DNA from: Candidatus Moranbacteria bacterium CG_4_8_14_3_um_filter_34_16
GTDB taxonomy: Bacteria; Patescibacteriota; Minisyncoccia; Moranbacterales; UBA2206
Length of the DNA stretch: 16,555 nt
NCBI GenBank assembly: GCA_002782345.1
Contig: PFHO01000008.1
Coordinates: 1 to 16,555, forward strand
Direction: 5' to 3'
In this document: positions 13,485 to 16,555 of the stretch, piece by piece
Position numbering within the stretch: position 1 is the stretch's first letter
Layout: every line of letters begins with the position of its first letter
Program-made: the position numbers and the translations under genes
Notes under the pieces: generated by a model
What the model was told of the DNA's origin: nothing
The model's input: only the letters and a program-made list of their open reading frames with translations
Databases searched by the model: none

Positions 13485-16307
13485 TTAAAAACTTTCTCGC
13501 ATATATTTTCCAGTCCAACCTTTCAAACAATCTTTAATTTTTTCCGTCGGTCCCGCATAAACAATTTCTCCTCCCGCTTCTCCGCCTTCCGATCCCAAAT
13601 CAATAACCCAGTCCGATGCTTGGATAAAATCCAAATTGTGTTCCACTGCCAAAACCGTATTGCCTTTTTCCACTAACGCATCTAGTATTTTCAATAACTT
13701 TTTGACATCGCCAAAATGTAATCCAATAGTCGGTTCATCCAAAATATAAAAAGTTTTTCCCATTGATTTTCTAGATAATTCCGTCGCCAACTTAATTCTT
13801 TGTGCCTCTCCTCCGGAAAGACTGGTAGCGGATTGACCCAGTTTTAAATACCCCAATCCAACATCTTCCAAAGTTTTTAGTTTGGCGACAATCAACGGAG
13901 AATTTTTGAAAAATCGTAAAGCATAAGACACGCTCATATCTAAAACTTCAGCTATATTAACTCCTTGATATTCAATATCCAAAGTTTTTCTGTTATATCG
14001 GCTTCCTTGACAAGTTTCGCATTTAACATACATATCCGGCATCAAATACATTTCTATTTTTTTGTTCCCGTCTCCTTGACAGTCTTCGCAACGTCCGCCT
14101 TTCATATTAAAACTGAAACGACTGGGAGAATAATTTCTTTTTTTGGCTTCTTCAACAGAAGCAAAAATTTCTCTGATCAAAGAAAAAACTCCGGTATAAG
14201 TGGCCGCATTGGAACGAGGCGTTCTTCCAATCGGACTCTGATCAATGCTGATAACTTTATTGATAAACTTTAAGCCTTTTATTTTTTTGTATTTTCCCAC
14301 TTTTTTTTGAGAACGAAAAAAATAATGCGCTAAAGCGCGAGCTAATATATCGTTCACAAAAGAAGATTTTCCCGAACCGGAAACTCCGGTTATTGTCACA
14401 AATCTTCCAAGAGGAATTTTAACATCTATGTTTTTCAAATTATTTTCGCTGGCTCCGATTATTTCCAAATAATTTTTTGCCTCCGATCTTTTTTCTTTTT
14501 TATCCCAAACTTTTTCTCTTCCATCTAAAAATTTGGCTGTTTGCGTTTTAGTAGTTTTTAATTTTTTTATATTTCCTTCAAATATAACTTCCCCACCTTC
14601 TTCTCCGGCACCTGGTCCCATATCAATTATCCAATCAGCCTTTTTAATAATTTCTTTATCATGTTCCACTACTAATAAAGAATTCCCCGAATTTTTCAAA
14701 TGTTCCAAAGTTTCAAGAAGTTTTCGCGTATCCCGACTGTGCAATCCAATGGAAGGTTCGTCTAAAATATAAACCACTCCAGAAAGTTCGGAATTTATCT
14801 GTGTTGCCAAACGAATTCTTTGACCTTCTCCGCCGGAGATTGAATCCGATCTTCTAGAAAGCGACAGATATCCCAATCCTACATTTTGAAGCGCTTTGGC
14901 TCGCAAAATCAATTCATTAGCTAAAGATTCAACCATTTTCCCTTTTATTTTTTTTCCTTCCTCTTTTTTTAAGTTGTTCAAAAAAACAATCAATTTTCCC
15001 ATATCCATCTTGACCAAATCATCAATTGATTTGCCGGAAATTAAAACTGACAGATATTCTTTTTTCAACCTTTTACCGGAGCAAACTGGACATTCTTTTT
15101 CTCGCATATATTTTTCAATTTCTGAATGTATTGACGAGTTCGCCATTTCGGCATATTTTTTTTTGACAAAAAACATCACTCCTTTAAAATAATCATTTGA
15201 ATTTTCATTTTCATCTCCATAAAGAATAATTTTAAAATTTTCTAGAGAAATATTTTTGATCGGTTCATCTAAGGAAAATCCGTGTTTTTGAGCAACTTTA
15301 TTCAGTTTTTCCCAAAAATCGGAAACTTTCCCATGCCGCCATCCTGTTTTTGAAAGAGGCAAAATAGCTCCTTCCGCCAAGGACAAATTCTTGTTAGGTA
15401 AAATCAATTTTTCATCCAATTCTTTAACAAAGCCCAATCCGGAACAGAAATTGCAAGCACCTTCGGAATTATTAAAAGAAAAATGTTTAAGTGTAATTTC
15501 CGAAATTTTACAATAACAGTTTCCACAAACAAAATCCTGATTAAAAAGTTTGTCTTCCTCATTATTTATGCAAACATTGATGAATCCTCTGCCTAATTTA
15601 AAAGCTGTTTCCAAAGAATCCAAAATTCTTTCTTTATCCGGATTTTTCTTTCTCAGAGTTAATCTGTCAATCACAATTTCCACATTTTCCACATTTAATT
15701 CCTCCTTTTTTTGAGAAAGGATATCTTCAATCAAATAAATCTTTCCATTGATTCTGGAACGTGCGTATCCTAATTGAGAAACACTTTTTAAAATTTCTTC
15801 CACACTCTTTTGATTTTTTCTTATTCTAGCCAGAATCGCTATGGAAGTATTTTCCGACAAAGCCAAAATTTCTGTCAATATTTCTTTAGTTGTTTTTCTA
15901 TTCATCGGCAAAAAACAATTTGGACAATACGGCGCACCAATTTTAGAAAAAAGAACTCGCAAATAATCATACATTTCTGTTATAGTTCCAACTGTGGAAC
16001 GCGGATTCTGACTGAGACTTTTTTGATCAATGGAAATAGTGGGGCTTAAATTTTCAATTTTGTCCACATCCGGTTTGGCGGAAATTTCCAAGAATTGACG
16101 CGCAAAACTGGACATTCCTTCTAAATATCGCCGATTCCCTTCGGCGTATATCACATCAAAAGCCAATGAAGATTTTCCCGACCCGGAAAGACCGGTAACC
16201 ACCACCAACTTATTTTTAGGAATAGAAACATTGATATTTTTTAAATTGTTGACTCGAGCGCCAGTAACTATTATATTTTTTTCAGTTTGTTTTTTTTCGC
16301 GCGACAT
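13485..16307 (-). CDS. uvrA: UvrA excinuclease ABC subunit A
   Basis: A complete 940-residue UvrA, normal for the family. It is the damage-recognition ATPase of nucleotide excision repair and loads UvrB. The first ATPase half has Walker A GLSGSGKSS (39-47), a zinc module with CPNC (about 127) and later CGNC/CNFC (about 260-286), signature SISGGEGQR (about 485-493) and Walker B YILDEPSIGLH. The second half has Walker A GVSGSGKSS (about 640), a zinc finger CEDC...CETC (about 738-760), signature SLSGGEAQR (about 825) and Walker B YILDEPTIGLH. Both halves are intact. The ATG has no Shine-Dalgarno site but follows a good promoter by about 40 bases. No uvrB or uvrC is in the window. Confidence 0.98.
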   Translation of the reverse strand: MSREKKQTEKNIIVTGARVNNLKNINVSIPKNKLVVVTGLSGSGKSSLAFDVIYAEGNRRYLEGMSSFARQFLEISAKPDVDKIENLSPTISIDQKSLSQNPRSTVGTITEMYDYLRVLFSKIGAPYCPNCFLPMNRKTTKEILTEILALSENTSIAILARIRKNQKSVEEILKSVSQLGYARSRINGKIYLIEDILSQKKEELNVENVEIVIDRLTLRKKNPDKERILDSLETAFKLGRGFINVCINNEEDKLFNQDFVCGNCYCKISEITLKHFSFNNSEGACNFCSGLGFVKELDEKLILPNKNLSLAEGAILPLSKTGWRHGKVSDFWEKLNKVAQKHGFSLDEPIKNISLENFKIILYGDENENSNDYFKGVMFFVKKKYAEMANSSIHSEIEKYMREKECPVCSGKRLKKEYLSVLISGKSIDDLVKMDMGKLIVFLNNLKKEEGKKIKGKMVESLANELILRAKALQNVGLGYLSLSRRSDSISGGEGQRIRLATQINSELSGVVYILDEPSIGLHSRDTRKLLETLEHLKNSGNSLLVVEHDKEIIKKADWIIDMGPGAGEEGGEVIFEGNIKKLKTTKTQTAKFLDGREKVWDKKEKRSEAKNYLEIIGASENNLKNIDVKIPLGRFVTITGVSGSGKSSFVNDILARALAHYFFRSQKKVGKYKKIKGLKFINKVISIDQSPIGRTPRSNAATYTGVFSLIREIFASVEEAKKRNYSPSRFSFNMKGGRCEDCQGDGNKKIEMYLMPDMYVKCETCQGSRYNRKTLDIEYQGVNIAEVLDMSVSYALRFFKNSPLIVAKLKTLEDVGLGYLKLGQSATSLSGGEAQRIKLATELSRKSMGKTFYILDEPTIGLHFGDVKKLLKILDALVEKGNTVLAVEHNLDFIQASDWVIDLGSEGGEAGGEIVYAGPTEKIKDCLKGWTGKYMRESF

Positions 16308-16352
16308 TTTGAAAAATGAATTATAGATTAAAAAGATAACTGCTAAGGGTAA

Positions 16353-16381
16353 ATTCTACACTACTTGCGTTAAAGTGTAAA
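16353..16381 (-). promoter_or_regulatory. Sigma70-type promoter for uvrA
   Basis: On the minus strand TTTACA (16381-16376) and TAGAAT (16358-16353) are separated by exactly 17 bases, each with five of six consensus bases. Transcription would start near 16346, leaving a leader of about 40 bases before the uvrA ATG. No LexA-like palindrome (CTGT-N8-ACAG or GAAC-N4-GTTC) is seen around it. Confidence 0.65.
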
Positions 16382-16426
16382 ATGAAATTTTCCCGAGTTC
16401 AATCTTGAAATTATCTTCTTTAGAAA

Positions 16427-16441
16427 TTGTTTCCCAAACAA
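16427..16441. terminator. Possible weak terminator hairpin after the right-edge gene
   Basis: TTGTTT and AAACAA form a 6-bp stem with a 3-base loop, about 30 bases after the stop of the right-edge gene and before the uvrA promoter. The T-tail on the minus strand is only three bases, so termination would be weak. Confidence 0.3.
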
Positions 16442-16469
16442 AAAATATGTGTTGGTTTTATCAACTTTT

Positions 16470-16555
16470 CTAAAAAAACAACTGCCAAAAAAAACCGTCC
16501 TTTTGTTTTTGCTTGTAAATTTCTTTTTCTTCATCGGATAAATTTTCTCCATGGA
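16470..16555 (-). CDS. C-terminus of an unidentified gene, cut by the right edge
   Basis: In the minus-strand frame that stops with TAG at 16472-16470, the last 27 codons read as a plausible charged protein end, with LSDEEKEIYKQKQKDG followed by FFWQLFF. The mix of Asp, Glu, Lys and Gln is typical of coding sequence. A competing frame over the same bases would encode a 60-residue Lys/Phe-rich product reaching 16370, but it would cover the uvrA -35 box and looks like translated A/T tracts. Too little is present to identify the family. Confidence 0.55.
   Translation of the reverse strand, partial: HGENLSDEEKEIYKQKQKDGFFWQLFF

Noticed and set aside
16370..16552. 60-residue Lys/Phe-rich minus-strand frame at the right edge
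   Set aside because: It covers the uvrA -35 box and its composition looks like translated A/T tracts. The alternative frame ending at 16470 has a more protein-like C-terminus.
1..16555. CRISPR array, insertion sequence or prophage
   Set aside because: No regularly spaced repeats, transposase motifs, terminal inverted repeats or phage genes were seen in the window.

Overview
The window is AT-rich. Every protein gene that can be read lies on the minus strand, and a three-tRNA cluster lies on the plus strand. TGA acts as a stop (for example in ATGA stop/start overlaps), so the standard bacterial code fits. Three things suggest a member of the Candidate Phyla Radiation (Patescibacteria): very AT-rich A/T-tract spacers, weak or absent Shine-Dalgarno sites, and a compact type IV pilus (T4P) locus with no outer-membrane secretin gene. 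This assignment is an inference from style and gene content. No phylogenetic marker search was possible.

Layout from left to right. Positions 1-580 hold a possible partial minus-strand gene at the edge, a perfect DnaA-box sequence and AT-rich DNA with inverted repeats. Positions 581-832 carry tRNA-Arg(UCU), tRNA-His(GUG) and tRNA-Arg(UCG), followed by a hairpin that can terminate transcription from both sides. Positions 962-12056 are one long minus-strand block. Read in its own direction it is: histidine kinase, single-domain response regulator, pilB, pilC, three prepilin-like genes (PilV-like with three beta-sandwich repeats, PilW-like, PilX/GspK-like), pilM, pilN, pilO and a small membrane protein. 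Several neighbours overlap by 4-17 bases, which indicates an operon. Positions 12057-12446 are a gene-free control region with an extended -10 promoter, a perfect 10-bp inverted repeat and other small signals. Positions 12447-13376 encode a nucleotidyltransferase-fold protein with a winged-helix-like front end. Positions 13485-16307 encode UvrA behind a good sigma70-type promoter. The last 86 bases hold the C-terminus of an unidentified gene.

How the genes work together. PilB powers assembly on the PilC platform. PilM, PilN and PilO form the inner-membrane alignment complex. The three prepilin-like proteins resemble the V/W/X (GspI/J/K) tip-initiation complex, and the PilV-like subunit carries an extra modular region that could act as a surface adhesin. 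The kinase and receiver at the head of the block plausibly control pilus production or activity. No major pilin, prepilin peptidase, PilT retraction ATPase or secretin is in this window. UvrA belongs to nucleotide excision repair and is functionally unrelated.

The most interesting material is the modular pilus tip, the sensor/receiver pair without an output domain, and the small control-region signals. Nothing here requires a wholly new system.
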